Assembly (NCBI GenBank): GCA_947846985.1 | Contig: CANTUZ010000026.1 | Coordinates: forward strand, 52,062,730-52,126,729 | Length of the DNA: 64,000 nucleotides | Source: Fratercula arctica | Lineage: Eukaryota; Chordata; Aves; Charadriiformes; Alcidae | Direction of reading: 5' to 3' | Part shown: positions 24,501-38,868 of the stretch, piece after piece | How positions within the stretch are numbered: position 1 is the first letter of the stretch | How the letters are laid out: every line of letters starts with the position of its first letter | Program-made: the position numbers and the translations under genes | Notes under the pieces: generated by a model | What the model was told of the DNA's origin: nothing | The model's input: only the letters and a program-made list of their open reading frames with translations | Databases searched by the model: none

Positions 24501-27500
24501 AAAATATTACAATACATTAAAAGTTTTTAATGCCTTGGAGATTGTTGTAATTTCTCAGGACAATGAAATACAACTCCATGCTCTTACTGGTCAGAATTTA
24601 AAAAGACCCCTAGATATAGCAGAGAACCCAAACCGAGACATCATGCCAGGAAACACTTTGATGAACAAGAGTAATATACCAGTATTTAAGTAAAATACTG
24701 ACATAGCCATGTCTCTGCATCACCTAGTGATTCACATTCACTTTGATAAGTGAAGTAATTTTGCCACAAACGTTACAGTAGCAAAACAGCAATAATATAT
24801 GAGACTTCTCTCACATTTGTATTATGAAAATTATTACTTGATGAGGCCCAACAGTGGGACCATTTTCCCAAATTAGGAAAGATGGATTGGTCCAATTTTT
24901 TTTTTCTTAACAATGAAACTAGTGAATTAAGAGATGCAGGAGTTCATGGTGGCTGAAGGTATGGGTTTTTAAAGGCTGGAAAGATGCGTATGCTTTCCTG
25001 TAGCTTAACTAAATCTAATGCGTCATAGGCAGATGCACAGGAATTCCAATGTTTTTTTGCGTGGGACTGAATGTGACCTCAACTGATGTTATAGTGAGTT
25101 TCCTTGCTGGATCTACTCCTTTTCCAGCAGGGTTTTTATTCCCAGAAGGTTGTCTCAAGACTGTTTTAAAATTCAGGCATTAATGTTCCTCAGAACCAAT
25201 GAGAGAGGTGCTACACATTCTCCTCTAATGCAACAGGGCCCAGGTATATATTTAAGAAGAGGAAAAAATCTTATTATTTCTGCTACTCATAGAAGTGAAT
25301 ATATAATTAAAACTGCACAAAATTACCTTTGTAATGTTCCCAAATGTATTTTATTAGTAGGCCCTTAAGGATTTGATGAACAAAGCATTTTAATGCGTTC
25401 CTTAGCTCTCAAATTGAGCTAACAGCTATCAGAAATATTTCAGCCCAGTCCTCCCGTTCTTGTGTGAAATCCCTTGTCTGAAACCAAAAGCAGGAGCAGC
25501 AGTTCTTCCTGATTCCCATGTACTACATTATCATTGTGATGGTGATGATGATTTCTGGGTGTTTCACTGAGTGTGATGCAAATGAGACTATACCCAAGAT
25601 CACTCTGTCCTAATGTCTTAATCTATACCTTTTATTCAGCCCGAGCAGCGAGTATCATGAGTCTCTTGAGATAGAAGGGCATCCTTTGCATGATTAAGCA
25701 ATAGATAGATGACCAGTGTGTGCCAGAACACTAAACTATGACTCTTGGCTGTACAGCAAACCTTATGCATTAAGATTGCATATGCATCCTTGCCCACACA
25801 ACATGTAACAAAGCAGCAAAGGCTGATTGGTTTTTTTTGCTATTTCACAAAGATTTTTTGGGGATTTATCTCACAGCAAGCAAATACAGAAACTGCAAAA
25901 CTATTTCAAGTTCACTAGTCCTTCCTCAGGAAGGGAGTTTCTCAGTATGATGGTTTTATTTTAAGTAATTGCTCCATATTCATATTCTGTGTTATCACTT
26001 AAAGACAACCTTTGCTTTTCATTAGTGTAAAGAGACCATCTGTGTCTTCTGAGGACCAGTTATGTTGTGTGTACTTTCAATCTGCACAAGCTGTCTGTGA
26101 TGGGTCAGGAGAAACCCCTACATATTGGAGTGTTTAGCTGGCAAAGCAGTGACAACAGAACATTTCTTCTCTGGTCTTGCTCACTTCAGTGCTTGTGGGG
26201 CTATCTTTTTTATCATTGGATTTCTGAAACGTCTGTCATCCTTTATCTGCAAATCTCTGGCACCCTATCAACAGGCACATTATATTTTATTTTACTTCTT
26301 AAGACTGAAACAGAAGTGAACTCCGTGGTAACTAGATTTCCAAAGTCCTTTCCACTCTCGTAGTAACAGCAATCTCATTTTGGTTGCTTACATGCTGATT
26401 ATTTGGAAAACAGGGAGAAATATACTAATGTTTTCTTTATGTTATTTAACAGTTTAGACATTTTATTTTAGCTTTACTGATTTGCAAAAGAATTTATACT
26501 GAACCCATTAAAACATTTATAGCAAGTTTACTTTCACCTTTTTATTTTTCTTTTTCTTGCAAGAGATTTAATTGTACTAAGTAGCAGTGTACTTCTGATC
26601 AATTTGTAGGTTGACCCTGTAAGTTTTGGAAGCTCTAATCGTTGATTTTGTTTGCATAAAACTAAGCTGTATGAATCATAGAGCTGAATAATTTATATTG
26701 GCTTCTTTTTTTTTTTCTAAAAGTATGCAGAAAGTATTGAATTTTGGGTGGCTTTAATTTACTAACCCTGTCTAAAGCCATTCAGTTCAATTTGGTGCAA
26801 GGGCTCAAGTAGCCATGTATATTTGAGTGATGTTCATATTGTCTCCAACTAAGTATATTGTGTGAACAGCTCTAGTCACCTAACATTTTAGAGTATTTTT
26901 TATACCCAGATGCATGTTTCTGTGCTTCCTTATATGTCCTAAAATGCATACATTATAGGTTAGAGATTTCTTGGGCTAAAACAGACACCGAAAAGCACTC
27001 ACTCAGAGATTCAGGCATAGACCATATATTTCAAATAATAATGTGTTACTGAATTTACTTTAGAGTAGGGTAGGATTCTTTTGTAGTTCTTTATGGTGTC
27101 TTTAAAAACAATATGTCTTCTACCAATTGGGTTCTTTTACTAGCAGTAGATCTTAGAAATTTGGAACTGCGCAGAGGAAACACAGCAATAATGCAAGGGT
27201 AGAAGTTTTTTGTAGGTGCCTATTAAATAACCATGGAATCCAATGTAAATTCTGGTTCATGAAATAGGAAAAATGAAAATCGGTTATCAAGAGCTTAGTT
27301 ACTATGATGTAGATGTTAGGATTCATTAGTGATTCTGTGAAGTGATCAGCCATTCATTGCCTAATAAGGATTTTACATTGTATCTTGGATTTCACAGTGT
27401 TTTCTCTGATGTTTTATGCACATCAGTAATCAGAGGAAAAGTCAACCTATTCTTTTCTTTTATGTACTGTTGCTTGACGCTGTTTTGTTGCTTGATGAAC

Positions 27501-30249
27501 ATACATTTTGCTTTTCTCTTAAAGTGTCACTGTGTACATTAATGACATTTCAGAAGTGGTGACCTAAGTGCTGCATTTAAAGTTTCTCTTTCCTTTTACA
27601 CTTATGAGTGATTTGCTCATGTAAGTAAGTGAGGAAATTAATAGAATTAATTGAACTTAGGTATGACCCATGACAGACACTGGGACATGTTATGTGATCC
27701 ACTGTAAGGCACTCTGAGAATACTTTGAAATTTCTTGCTTAACCAATGTGTGGTCTTCTCTTGAAAAAAAGACTGTCAAACGGACAAAAGTGAGTGACAG
27801 TTTTATGATGTGGTAAAAACAGTTTTTCCATTTTGATTTCAGTACATTTGTACAACAACATACATGACCATTAGGATTTTGACATTGGAGTTCACTCAGA
27901 CAATCTGAAATACAATTTATTGGAATTCTTGAGTATACTGTAATCTGTGTGGTTTCAGAAAAAAAAAAAATCTATATTTGTATTGATATGACTTTATAAC
28001 TTTATTATATCAGTATTGATGTAGCACTGTACCAGTGGTCTGTAGCATTTTCCAACTACTGACATGCAGCCTGATTAGATTTGTGTATTGTCTGAAGCTT
28101 GGTAGATACAGATCAGTACTATACAGAAAGACAATTACATATGTGTCCGAACTGATGTGTGAGAGTAAATAAGTGCAGTCTATGCTCTTTACAAGCTGTC
28201 AAAGTAAATATCAAAACAAAACAAGTGTCGTTTACCAAGTTGTTATATGCCAGCATGTTCTATGTCGCTGTGTAAAGGAAACATCTCCTAGTTTTTTCCC
28301 GTTCCTAATGAATGTTAGTTTTAATTAAACATTCTAGCAAAATAGGGTAAGATGTCCTTAAAATAGAATGGAACTCTTTTTCTGGGCCAATGCAGAAAGG
28401 ATTATTACTGTGTACATGGAGTTTAATATCAATTGACCTTAGTGGGAATCAGATGGTTGGAAAATGTCTTTGAAGTGTAACACTTTTTTAAAGCTTTTCT
28501 TTAAGTGGACACGAAAGTGAACGTAAGTGACCATGAAAGCTCACATTTACCATGAATTAAAACACAGAAAAGATTAGGAAAAAAATATGGCAGTTGGCAA
28601 CCTTGTACAGTTTAGAGTGCTCATCATCTAAGTCTGTAAATTATTTGAATAATATAAGGAAAAAGGTGAGACAAAGAGTGAAATAAGGCATAAAGAATAG
28701 AAGAGGAAGGGTGTAAAAGGACTGCATTATGTATGAAAAGTATTTGAAGTTCCATTCTTTTTCCAAGAATGAGTGTGGTTTGAGGGGCCTGTATCTTTCT
28801 ATTCCTTGTGTATCTTAGGTACTGCAATGCAGTCAGAGGTGTTCTGTGCTTGCACAAGTCTAAGCATCCTCAGGCTTGTTCAGCGACTGTTCGCATCTGT
28901 AATTTAAGCTGAGGACTGGTTTGGCCTCTGTGATTTTATTGGTGAGGGCAAAAAAGTTGTGTGAAGCCATAAAACCACCTGTTGTAGCTGAAGCACAGTT
29001 CTGGCATGGTCACAGCTGGATTACTGCGGTGTACGGAAACATTTCCTTTGTCTTGTTGTCTCAGACAGGGTCCTATTTCACATCCTTCCTTTGTTACTGT
29101 GCCTTCCCCCTATGTCTCAGTTAAAACTGTCTCCCATTACATCTCTTTGTCAAAAAAGGCAATCAAGGATCAGCAGTGAGGTGAGGGGAAACATGAAACT
29201 TTCTCTGGATCCCTGCATCATTTCCTCTGCTTGACTGACACTCTGCGCCCTAGAGGTAGCCTTTGACCTAAAAACTTAAAAGAGTTTCCTATCCCTTGAA
29301 ATATATGAAAGAATTCCATAAGGGATTTGGGCTTTTTTTTCATCCTTGTTGATGGCTATTTTGATAGACTCTTCTCCATGAACTTTGTTGGGCAAATTTC
29401 ATTTCCTAACAGGTTGTCAAAAATGTTTTATGTCAATAACCAACAAAGTGGTTCTTCATAAAACAGCACAAATAAATGCATATGGTTGGTGTTCCTTCTG
29501 TATGAGTCATTCAATAGAGCCTGGGCAATAATTATAATAGGAATGGATGGATAGTGGTAGATATAAAATATGAAGAACAAGGTTAGGAGGAAGACTGTTG
29601 AACTGCCAGGCAAACTGAAATAAAAAGAATGCTAGCCATGTAACTGGGAAATGAACCAAGAAACAAGATTCTCTTTCAAAGGCCTATGGTGGTAACATAT
29701 TTATTGTTAATAAAATATTTCAGCCTTGAAGCCAAAGGATCTGCATTCATGAAACCGGAACAGACATGTGTCATTTTTTCTGCCTGTTAAGAAGACAGCT
29801 TTGTTTAGATTCACACAATTCACAATGGGAACTCATGGTGTCTAGGAAGCACAAGACAAGTGAACTAGATCTTGATTTCTAAATTGATTAATATATCTTT
29901 ATTATTAGGTCCTACGTATGGTGTCTGAAGAGACCATAACTCCCTGCATGTTTAAATCATGTGTGGACTTGTCAGGATTTACAGGATTTGGCAGTCCGAT
30001 GAATAATGTATCACTATATACTTAATGTGGGGCAAATCTGAGAATGTTCAGAGTCTTGGTTTGATTTAGAATTCACATCTTAAAACTCATTTATGGTGAG
30101 ATTAAACTGGGAAGTTGTCACACAGATGGGCAAATAATTATGTATGATTAAATTGATTGACAAAGCCTCTTTTGTTTGCTGATTGCCCCTATGCAGCTTA
30201 TATTTTTCACATCTATTCATAGAGTAAAATATTAGGAAAAAAAATTATT
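18594..30249. other. Long repeat-poor unique stretch
   Basis: About 11.6 kb with no recognisable gene, RNA gene or transposon apart from short homopolymers (for example A-runs near 19959-19968 and 27960-27971). A scrap at about 28425-28460 (ATCAATTGACCTTAGTGGGA) recalls an old amniote repeat. Frames reach 98 codons (26067-26363) and none has a recognisable family signature. The shortage of recent insertions is itself notable and typical of compact bird genomes. Confidence 0.5.
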
Positions 30250-30845
30250 GGCAAGGATGTCCAAAAATCATCTAGTTCAACCTCCTGCTCAAGTCAGGGC
30301 CCACTATAACTAGCTGCCTTGGGCTCTGCTGAGTCAAGTTTGAATATCACCTAGGACTAAAATTTCACAGCCTATTTGAGCCCCTGCTTCGGTGTTTGAT
30401 TAGCCTCACTGTGATTAGTGTTAATTAGCCTCACCTCTAATATCTAATCAGAATTTAGTCTTTTGCAGCTTGTGGCTGTTGTCTCCCGTCCTTCCAATGT
30501 GCACTTCCAAGAGGTGCCTGGTTCTTTTCTTGTCTATCTCTTCCCATTGGGTAGTTACAGAGACTGATAAGGTCCCCTTCAGACTTCTCGTCTCCAAGCT
30601 AAAAAAGTTATTTCTCTCAGCTTCTGTTCCTACAGCAGGCAATCCAACTCCATAAACTTTGTGGACCTCCACTGGACTAGGTCTAGTAAGTCAATGTACA
30701 TACTGTGCTGGGGAGTGGAGAGCTGGGCAGAGCACTTCAAGTGTGGTCTCACCCATGCCAAATAGAGGGGAAAAATCACATCCTTCTACCTGCTGGTTAC
30801 ACTCTTTTGCTAACACAACACAGTATGTGGCCCATATTATTGATA
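30250..30845 (-). mobile_element. Old CR1 LINE fragment
   Basis: Read left to right this is the reverse complement of a CR1 3' region. It has CATCTAGTTCAACCTCCTGC at the 3' end, a decayed 3' UTR and ORF2 end (CTATCTCTTCCCATTGGGTA, GATAAGGTCCCCTTCAG), and GTGGTCTCACCCATGCCAAA and CTACCTGCTGGTTACACTC further in. These correspond to the CR1 reverse-transcriptase C-terminus around the '(S)RSRE...LVRPHLEY' region. Divergence, stops and frameshifts are heavy, and no octamer tail is preserved at the left end. It is the most decayed of the four CR1 copies. The right (5'-truncated) boundary is uncertain by tens of bases. Confidence 0.85.
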
Positions 30846-33800
30846 TTTTCTGTAGAATAATTTGCATGACCAACATTAGTTTATTCTCCTGAGATGTGGC
30901 TGCTTCCCCTATCTTTGTGTTACAAAGGAGCTAAAATCAAAAAGCAGATTGATGTTTATATAAAAATTCCTACTGTGTAATGAAGAAAGTGACTGAAGTG
31001 GATTTAATCTCAAGTATTGTGCTGTAGCCACCGTCAAAATCCATCCATTCAAAGTATTTTGCCATCCACACTCTTTCTACCAGAAGGACTGCTGCCACTG
31101 TATTACTCCAAACCATATTCCTGGCTAGATGCTCAGGCTTTATTTTCTTGTCACAACAGGATAAATGATATTTCTCTTGTCAAGATCTTTTCTTAATCAC
31201 TATTGGCCAATGTACGCTTTCATTGTTTTGTGCAGACTGCAGCTGGCCACGCTGAGAATGAGTGGAAATAGGAATAAAATTCTTAACATTTTAGTAGCTG
31301 AAGTGTCTCTTTTCAGAAGGCAATTCAGTAACATCAGGGCTTTTGCTTCAGTACTTTCTCATCTCACATTCCTGTCCTGAAGAGCAGAAAAAAATTATCA
31401 GCTCTATAAAGGGCTATTTCCAATTGGAACGTTCCATGTATGTTTTTGCATAGTGACTCATATTACCTTAGAAAATTTCCCATCTACTTTCATTCTGTTT
31501 GATTTTTCTTCGTATTTATGTTCTTGTCTTTCCCTAATGCACTGCCTTAAATGGCTTTTACCACATTGGCTGCAAGATTTTTGCAAAGTCTTTTGCAAAC
31601 TGTCAGATTAAAATTGAAGTTGTCCTATTCCAGCCTAACTCTGGCTGATGCACATTGAAGAAAAAATGTTTGTTAATTAAAATCTTGCTTAAAAGTCACA
31701 AAATCTTGAGTTTCTTTGTTTTAAAGGACACATGCACCTTCACATCAGAAAAATATAAGGAAAAAACCTCTCACCAAATTCAAAATGAATTAGAGTTGGC
31801 AGGCTTCTGTGTCTAGTGCTAACTTATGGCACTCAGTACTAAAATGTAGCCCCTTGAAATCATTATAATAAATTAAAGCCACTGTCAGGGGCTGAAGACA
31901 TCAAACTAGATCAAAAAATATATTGTCAACTCTTAAATTTTGTGTTGTAATAAGAATTTCATTCTTCAGCAAGTTGACAGTAAAGAATAGACAAAACCAA
32001 TATTTTAGGATGTTGTGTCAAAGACCATGTGTGAAAGCCTGTGAGTGTCTTGCTTTAAGCTGTGAGTTATAGCTGCTCAGTCTTGAGGAGTGAGAAATGG
32101 CATATTTCTTGAGGCCCGTAGGATGTGTAAGCTACATACTGCTCTTTTTTTGAATGACAATGTGGTCAAACTCTTCAGCTAGCAACATGTTTGTGTGGTT
32201 TTTATTTTTTCAGTTGTCTTTTATGTATGATATAAAGTTGCTATTAATTTAAAAACTGTCACTCACAGAATGTGGGAAAGGAAGACCAACTGAGACAAGC
32301 ACTTGACAACAGCTGAAATTGGTATCCTGAGACAGGTGATAATTTGGTACAGCTAATTATCATTTTTCCCATATGAAATAATGTCAGAAACATAATAAAT
32401 TGTTTTTGCTTTGATAAGGCGTATTTTAAAAGCTGCAGTCAATGATGACTGTGTCATATAACCCTGCGGTTTGTTTAAAAGAAAGAAAAGGACCAAACAA
32501 AAAACGCCAAAGACAGTGACTCCATGCATTTTCTTCGTCATGATTCATCCTTGACCTAGCCCTGACCTTGTCACTGATGTTTAGAATTAGTCCCTTGTAT
32601 TAATGGTAAAGACCTGAGTTTGCTAAGCTGTCCAAATGATATAATATGAACAACTTGTTCTTCAGTTTGAGTGGGAGAGTAAGTATACATGCTTTTTTTT
32701 TAGCAGCTCTTCCATGTATATTAGGTCTAATGGTGTCTGGTTTTGTATGGGTTTGTGTTTAATTAGTCTCTGAGTGTTATTGCTACTCACCTCCCTCCCA
32801 TATTGCCAAGGATATCTGATGTCATATAAGTATGTTTTCTGGACAGCCAGGCTTCAGGGAGAGAGAGTGGCTCAGTTCCTGCCACTTTATTCCTGGGGAC
32901 GCTGGAACAGGAGTCCCTCACTCTTCTCTAGCAAGGTGCTCAATTCCATATGACTTCAGGACCTTCATTATCTTTCCTGTTTTTACTGCCCAGATGAGTT
33001 TGGATGAGTTTACGCTCCAAAGTTAGTGGGTGGCAGACGGATATCATGCATATAAACACCTAAAGAAATAATGCTAAAAAAGGTGTAACTTGATGTCTGT
33101 GTGTTACACACTTCACTTCTTGGTCCTTTTTTTCTTTTCTAGTATGTCCAGAATTCATAGAAACGTGCTCCTACCATTCAATATTACCTCTTCAACTCTT
33201 CTGACTTAAATTTGCACTCCATTTGGCTGGAAATATTCACCTAAAATTATGCATGTATTTTAATTTTTGAAGGATCAAGCCTCCTGGTAGAAAAATGAAT
33301 ATAATTGATGCAGTCCTTGACCTCTGAATTCTCTCTGCTTTCTGCAAATTCATGGAATTGTTTGCTTAAAAATTGTCAGTCACTTGACTTGTTTTTCTCC
33401 ATTTAAATTTCTACCAGCCTTGCTATAAATCATTCTGGATGATTGATCAGTTTAGAATTTTGTGTCTTTGAGCTGTGCTATTTCAGGGCTTTATATTACT
33501 TGGATTGCTATAACTGAATAATAAATGTTCATATGATTATATATGAACAAACAGTTCTGTAACTTACCACTGTCAGTAAAAAAACAAAACAAAACAGTTT
33601 TGTGTTTCTGGTTTAACATTAGATGAGCATCTGGGTTTATGTTATATTATGAATAGTGTCAGAATGCTCACTTGTGTGCAAAAAATATTTAATCAATGCT
33701 TGTCACAATTATCATAAGCTTAATACAGTCGGATTGTTTCTGAATTTACCTCTGGTAATGTTCCAGCAATAAGAAGTATTATGTAGAGTGTCTGTAACAG

Positions 33801-34523
33801 GTATTACACAGTAAGATAACGCAAGAATTATATCAAAACCCATTATTTTCTTCTCTAAAGTAATCTTCTTATGAACACACATCCTTTGACACTCTTTATG
33901 CTTGATATTGCAGAGTTGCACATTTTCCATAGTTTGCAGGCTAGTGTCAATTTCTGTATCTTTTTCCCCTCTTGACATTTACTAACTTGAGATTTTATGC
34001 TGTCTTGGAAACTGACCTATTTTTATACATAGCTTTTTTGACACTCAAGAAATCACACACATTTAACTACCTCACGGGCTTATTACTGAATTAATTATTT
34101 TCACTTTGCATTACAAAATGCCTCTTGCCTTATTCATTTTTGGTCTCCTGGGAATAAGAACAAGTATGCTTTAGATGGTAGATGTCCAGGCCAGAAAGTC
34201 ATGACTCCATGACACAGGCAATGTAGCACATTATTACAAGAGTAAGATGGTACTCTGGAGCTTGGTATTTTTAACCTAGTTTCTAAAGCCTTTCAACCTT
34301 TCTTCTGTCCAAATGACCATTGTTTTCATGAGATAGCTGTCGTGTAAATAACAGCCATAGTCTTATAAAGCTAGAAAGATCTCTGTCTTAACCTGTGCTA
34401 TTTTTTGAGGTATATGTCCCAGTCACAAATGTGCCAGATTGTCTCCCTTTCCAACAACTAACCAGACAACAGAAAACATGAAAAGGTTAGGTTTTACAGT
34501 ATTTGCTGTGTAACAGCAAACAT
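30846..34523. other. Unique AT-rich stretch
   Basis: No gene is recognised. Simple AAAACA-type runs occur near 33580-33597. Otherwise it is unremarkable AT-rich sequence with small chance frames. Confidence 0.5.
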
Positions 34524-34549
34524 GTTTTGTTTTGTTTTGTTTTGTTTTG

Positions 34550-34580
<31 letters not shown>
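34524..34580. repeat. (TTTTG)n pentanucleotide microsatellite
   Basis: About eleven perfect TTTTG units in a row end in a short T-run. It is pure and uninterrupted, and so likely length-polymorphic. The small plus frame through it reads as a repeating Phe/Cys/Val/Leu peptide with no biological meaning. Confidence 0.98.
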
Positions 34581-37500
34581 TAAATGTGATTCAAGTCCTC
34601 CAAATGCAAAACGAAATAAGAAATTCGATCTCTTGGGTTTAAACCAAAATCGTAATGCCTTTGTCTATGACCTTATTATACACTTTATTGTATACATTAG
34701 ATAGGTTCAGAATGAAGCTTAGCATCACAGTGGCAACTGAATTTGTGTTGAGCATCAAAATAAGAAGCAATGCCTACATTGACTGCAATATACAGGTCCA
34801 GGACCATCTATCTTGTGTCTGTGCTTGTGAAACTTTGCGTACATTTCCTACATACTACAATTGCTAAATAATGTATGTTGCTGAGCTGTTTCTGTCCTTC
34901 TCCCTTTCTTATTTTTCTTTCTTTCCATCTGCTTTTCCCTTCCTGAAGGTTTTTGCATTTAAAACAGGAGTTGAAAACACTCGTCATGAGTTGTGGAAAA
35001 AGATTTGACGTGTAAGCTGCAAAGTTCCATTGGAGCACTCTAACTTCAGTTCCAAATTTCATCAATACTGTTTACAGAATTTGGAGCAAGTCCTGCTTGG
35101 ATGTCCTTCACAGAGAACAGGGAATTAAACAGTGTTATTACTAATAAGCTGAGGCAATTGGGGAATGCTAAAGAATAGCTGCTGAATAAATCAGTGATGT
35201 TCATTTACTATTTTGACATTTGGAAACTTTAGCCATATACCTAGCTTTTCTCTTTGACTTCTGTTTTGAGGATGGTGATGATCATTCTTACATAAATTGA
35301 ACAGCCAAATTACTTTTCTATTTAATATGTAGATTCAGTTGCCAGTGGCTAACAGTAGTCATGCTACTAGTCAACACATAAGCTTAAAAGAAAATGATCT
35401 GAATAAACACTGAGAGAATTAAACTTCCTGATGCTTTTACTGCGTGTTCCACATTGCTCAACCTTTATAAAGTTAATTGGTACCTTGTATCTCTCACACA
35501 CCTAAAGTACACTTCACCTAAAAATCTGAGCTGTTCCTTTTCAGAAATAGGTTCTCTGCTTGCCAGGCATCTAAACTGAACATCAGATTTTTAAAAATCT
35601 CTGAAGCCCTTTTCTGTCTTAAAGTAAAAGCATCCTCATTAATTCCTCACATGAAAGTCCATAACAGTAGTGTGAGATTTACAATTTATAGACCTTATCC
35701 TGCCTTTATCAGAAAAATATGTGACAGCGGAAACATATCGGGCAATTGCAGAAGATACATGAGACAGGTTGAAGAACGGAAAACTGAACTCTTCTTTCTC
35801 TGAAGTGCACCTGTTGTGTTTCACTTGGTGAATGGTTGCAATGGCAATACTGTGAATTTATACTCATCCTTCTGCCACGTGCACCCCTTCTCCATATGTA
35901 CGCATACACCCACACACCAAACCATGCACCCCACACTCACTCATTTTGGAGTCCCACTTCAGCTATTCCCCTGTTTTTCTACTTTCTTCTTTTCCTAGAA
36001 AGAAGATGTGAGGACAGTGATACCTACAAACCCTTCCCAAACTGACTATGTTTGATTTGGTATTTTCCCATCCCATCCTGGAACCACACCCTTGTAAGAA
36101 GGAAATGTTCCCTGCTAGCACTCTGACAGCAGTTTCTTTTTCATTATTGTTCTTTCCACTAATGACAACTCTCCTTTATGCTTCCTCTCTGTCATCAGGA
36201 CAGATTTCAGGCTGTTGGGCTCTCATTTTGCGTTGTTACTGTGAGTTCATACAGCTGGCTGTTGTGGCTCCTGTTTCAAAACATGACTTGTGCAACAGAT
36301 ACGGGTACTATACTGTCTTCATATTAAGTTCAGATATGAAACTGATCTATTGTTAATTTGTTCCTCCTAAAGTACTAAAGGAAGAAAACACAGACTACCA
36401 CACCTTCTTGAATATGGCAGTTAAAGAAATGCTACATAGGAAATGGACAAAGAGCTACTTCTGTTGGATTTCTTTTTCATGAAGACACAGGTGAAAACCT
36501 CACTTATGCAAATGCAATAATGCGTACCAAGTTGCAGAGCTGAATTTTGGTAAATCAGCCCCTATATATATGAAGACCATTTGTTGTTTAAGTGCATTAC
36601 ATTTTGATTTTCACTTTTTACGCAATAACTGTCAATAGTGTCATTTTAAATACTCTCTTTTAGTAGTCTGGCGTACTTTAATGGCTATGCTGCAGAACTT
36701 CAGTTTTTACTTTAATAGTTATTCCTGATTTCCTGCTGTGGTTATACACTGAACATTAGAAATTATCTGCAGAGAGAATTAGAGGGTGTAAGTGTGATTG
36801 TCTGAGTCATGTAAATGCCAAAAGCTTTTTGTGACATTTTTCAGACTTTAAAAATGGAAATATGTTATTTGCACGTTGGTTCCTGATGGAATATGACACA
36901 CTGCAGGCATGCCATAAGTTTAAGTTTGGGCTTTAGGCCATTAGGGGCTGTGTATATGAGGACTGCATGCTTCTAGAAATACAGGCAATGAACTGCTTTC
37001 TGCATGGACATCCCTTGTTGATGAGCCAAAGAAACTCCATCAGGTCAATGAAAGCTAATAAGATTTATGGACTTGCTGGAGCCTGTTATCCAGAGTTAAA
37101 CCTTATGGCGTATAATTCAGACTTGATGTAACTTTTGTCTTTTCTCCCAAATGAGTTTCAACATCCTTGTATTTGCCTATAAAATATTAACATTGTCCAG
37201 TACAGTCAGTGTTTAAATGCAGAAACTTGAGCTGAATTATATTTCAAGTTCATAAAAAGAAGCACTATCCTCTTAAATCTATGATCTGTAAGCACTCCAC
37301 ATCCTCCAATGCATGAATGGTTTCTCTTAAATTAATCCCAAAAGATGATTTTTTTACTTATTGTGTTACCTATCTTGCTGGAGAGCATGCATATAAGAGA
37401 GATTATTTCCAGCTCTGCTTTTCTGCCTCATCCAGGACTTCCTCAAAATCCTGATGGAAACCATGGAAGATGACTCTTAAGCATCCGTCCTTGGCAATTC

Positions 37501-38035
37501 TCACAGAGGGTAAGCCATGTGGGACTTGGTAACACTCACAGCTAAACACAGGACCCACTCCACTTAAATTTTATACATACTGTATACTTATAGGACCTCG
37601 AATTACTTATTTCTGGGTATATACTGGTGAGGTTGGCCTAAAATTTTATTGCTGTTTGCCTTTACAGTTTCTCATCTACAGAATTACAGTGTGATAGGGG
37701 CATGAGGATAAGCGAAGCATTTGTGGTTCTTTAGTCTTATTCATTTTCTGATACCTAGAAAGGAGGAACATTGTCTGCCCAAATGCACTGACAGAGGTGA
37801 TGGATGTGGGTTGTTGATGAGCCCAGTGCATGTCAGCAACTAATATTAAATGTTCTCAACAGACCTCAGGATTAGGATGTGAATATGAGTTTTGCCGAGC
37901 AAACACAGTTGTGATCTGGAAACACACATCCTTTGAGGTCTCTTATGCATATTAATAAACTTTTTTGGTCTGTTTTTATGTGGTAAAAAGGAGCTAGACT
38001 AGTGTAATCCCTCAATATATGGTGCTGCATTTTCA
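34581..38035. other. Unique stretch up to the solo LTR
   Basis: No gene is recognised. A C/A-rich low-complexity patch lies at about 35907-35942. The largest frame is 102 codons (36048-36356) without a recognisable product. Target-site sequence GTTGG (38036-38040) marks the right edge. Confidence 0.5.
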
Positions 38036-38040
38036 GTTGG
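38036..38040. repeat. Target-site duplication, left copy (GTTGG)
   Basis: GTTGG directly precedes the TG that opens the LTR and is repeated exactly after its terminal CA at 39546-39550. A 5-bp duplication is typical of ERVL-class and some class I elements. Exact preservation and correct placement make this convincing. Confidence 0.9.
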
Positions 38041-38221
38041 TGTGACAGGTTGATCTTGGCTGGATGCCATGTGCCCAGCAAGCCACTCTATTACTCCCCT
38101 TCCTCAGCTGGACAGGGGAGAGAACACATAACAAAAGCCTAATGGGTTGAGATGAGGACAGGGAGATCACCCACCAGTTACTGTCACAGGCAAAATGGAA
38201 AAACAGGGGAAATTAATTTAA

Positions 38222-38227
38222 TTTATT
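38222..38227 (-). promoter_or_regulatory. LTR polyadenylation signal AATAAA (minus strand)
   Basis: The complement reads GGCAATAAATTAAATTAATT, the remembered polyadenylation region of this LTR family, about 180 bases from the LTR 3' end. Its presence here, and loss in the second LTR copy, supports minus-strand sense. A plus-strand AATAAA at about 38251 also exists, so orientation is inferred rather than proven. Confidence 0.5.
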
Positions 38228-38868
38228 GCCAATCAAATCAGAGTAGGATAATGAGAAATAAAACCAAATCTTAACACACCTTCTCCCCACCCCTGTCTTC
38301 TTCCTGGGCTCAACTTCACTTCCAATTTCTCTACCTTCTCCCCCTCAGTGGCAGAGGGCGTTCAGTAATGAGGGTTGCAGTTAGTTCATCACACCTTGTC
38401 TCTGTTACACCTTCCCCCCCACACTCTTCCCCTGCTCCAGCGTGGGGTCTCTCCCGCGGGAGACAGTCTTCTATGGACTTATCCAACCTGAGTCTTTCCC
38501 GTGGGCTGCAATTCTTCACGAGTTGCTCCAGTGTGGAATCCCCATGGGGTCACAAGTCCTGCCAGCAAACCTGCTCCACTGTGGGCTTCTATCTCTATTG
38601 GGTCCACAGGTCCTGCCAGGAGTCTGCTCCAGTGTGGGCTTCCCATGGCATCACAACCTCCTTTGGGCACATCCATGTGCATAGGGTCCTCCACAGGCTA
38701 CAGGTGAAATTTGCTCCACCAGGGACTCCATAGCTGCAGGGCCACATCCTGGCTCACCCTGGTCTTTACCAGGGGCTGCAGGGGAATCTCTGCCCTGGCA
38801 CCTGGAGCACCTCCTCCCTTGTTCTTCACTGACCTTAGTGTCTGCATGGTTGTTTCTCTGACATATTC

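Noticed and set aside
34522..34704. Plus frame of repeating Phe-Val-Leu-Cys residues
   Set aside because: It is a direct translation of the (TTTTG)n microsatellite.
38368..38733. 121-codon plus-strand frame and overlapping frames of 60-80 codons
   Set aside because: They lie wholly inside the LTR and its degenerate GCTCCAGTGTGG repeats; this is not a host or viral gene.
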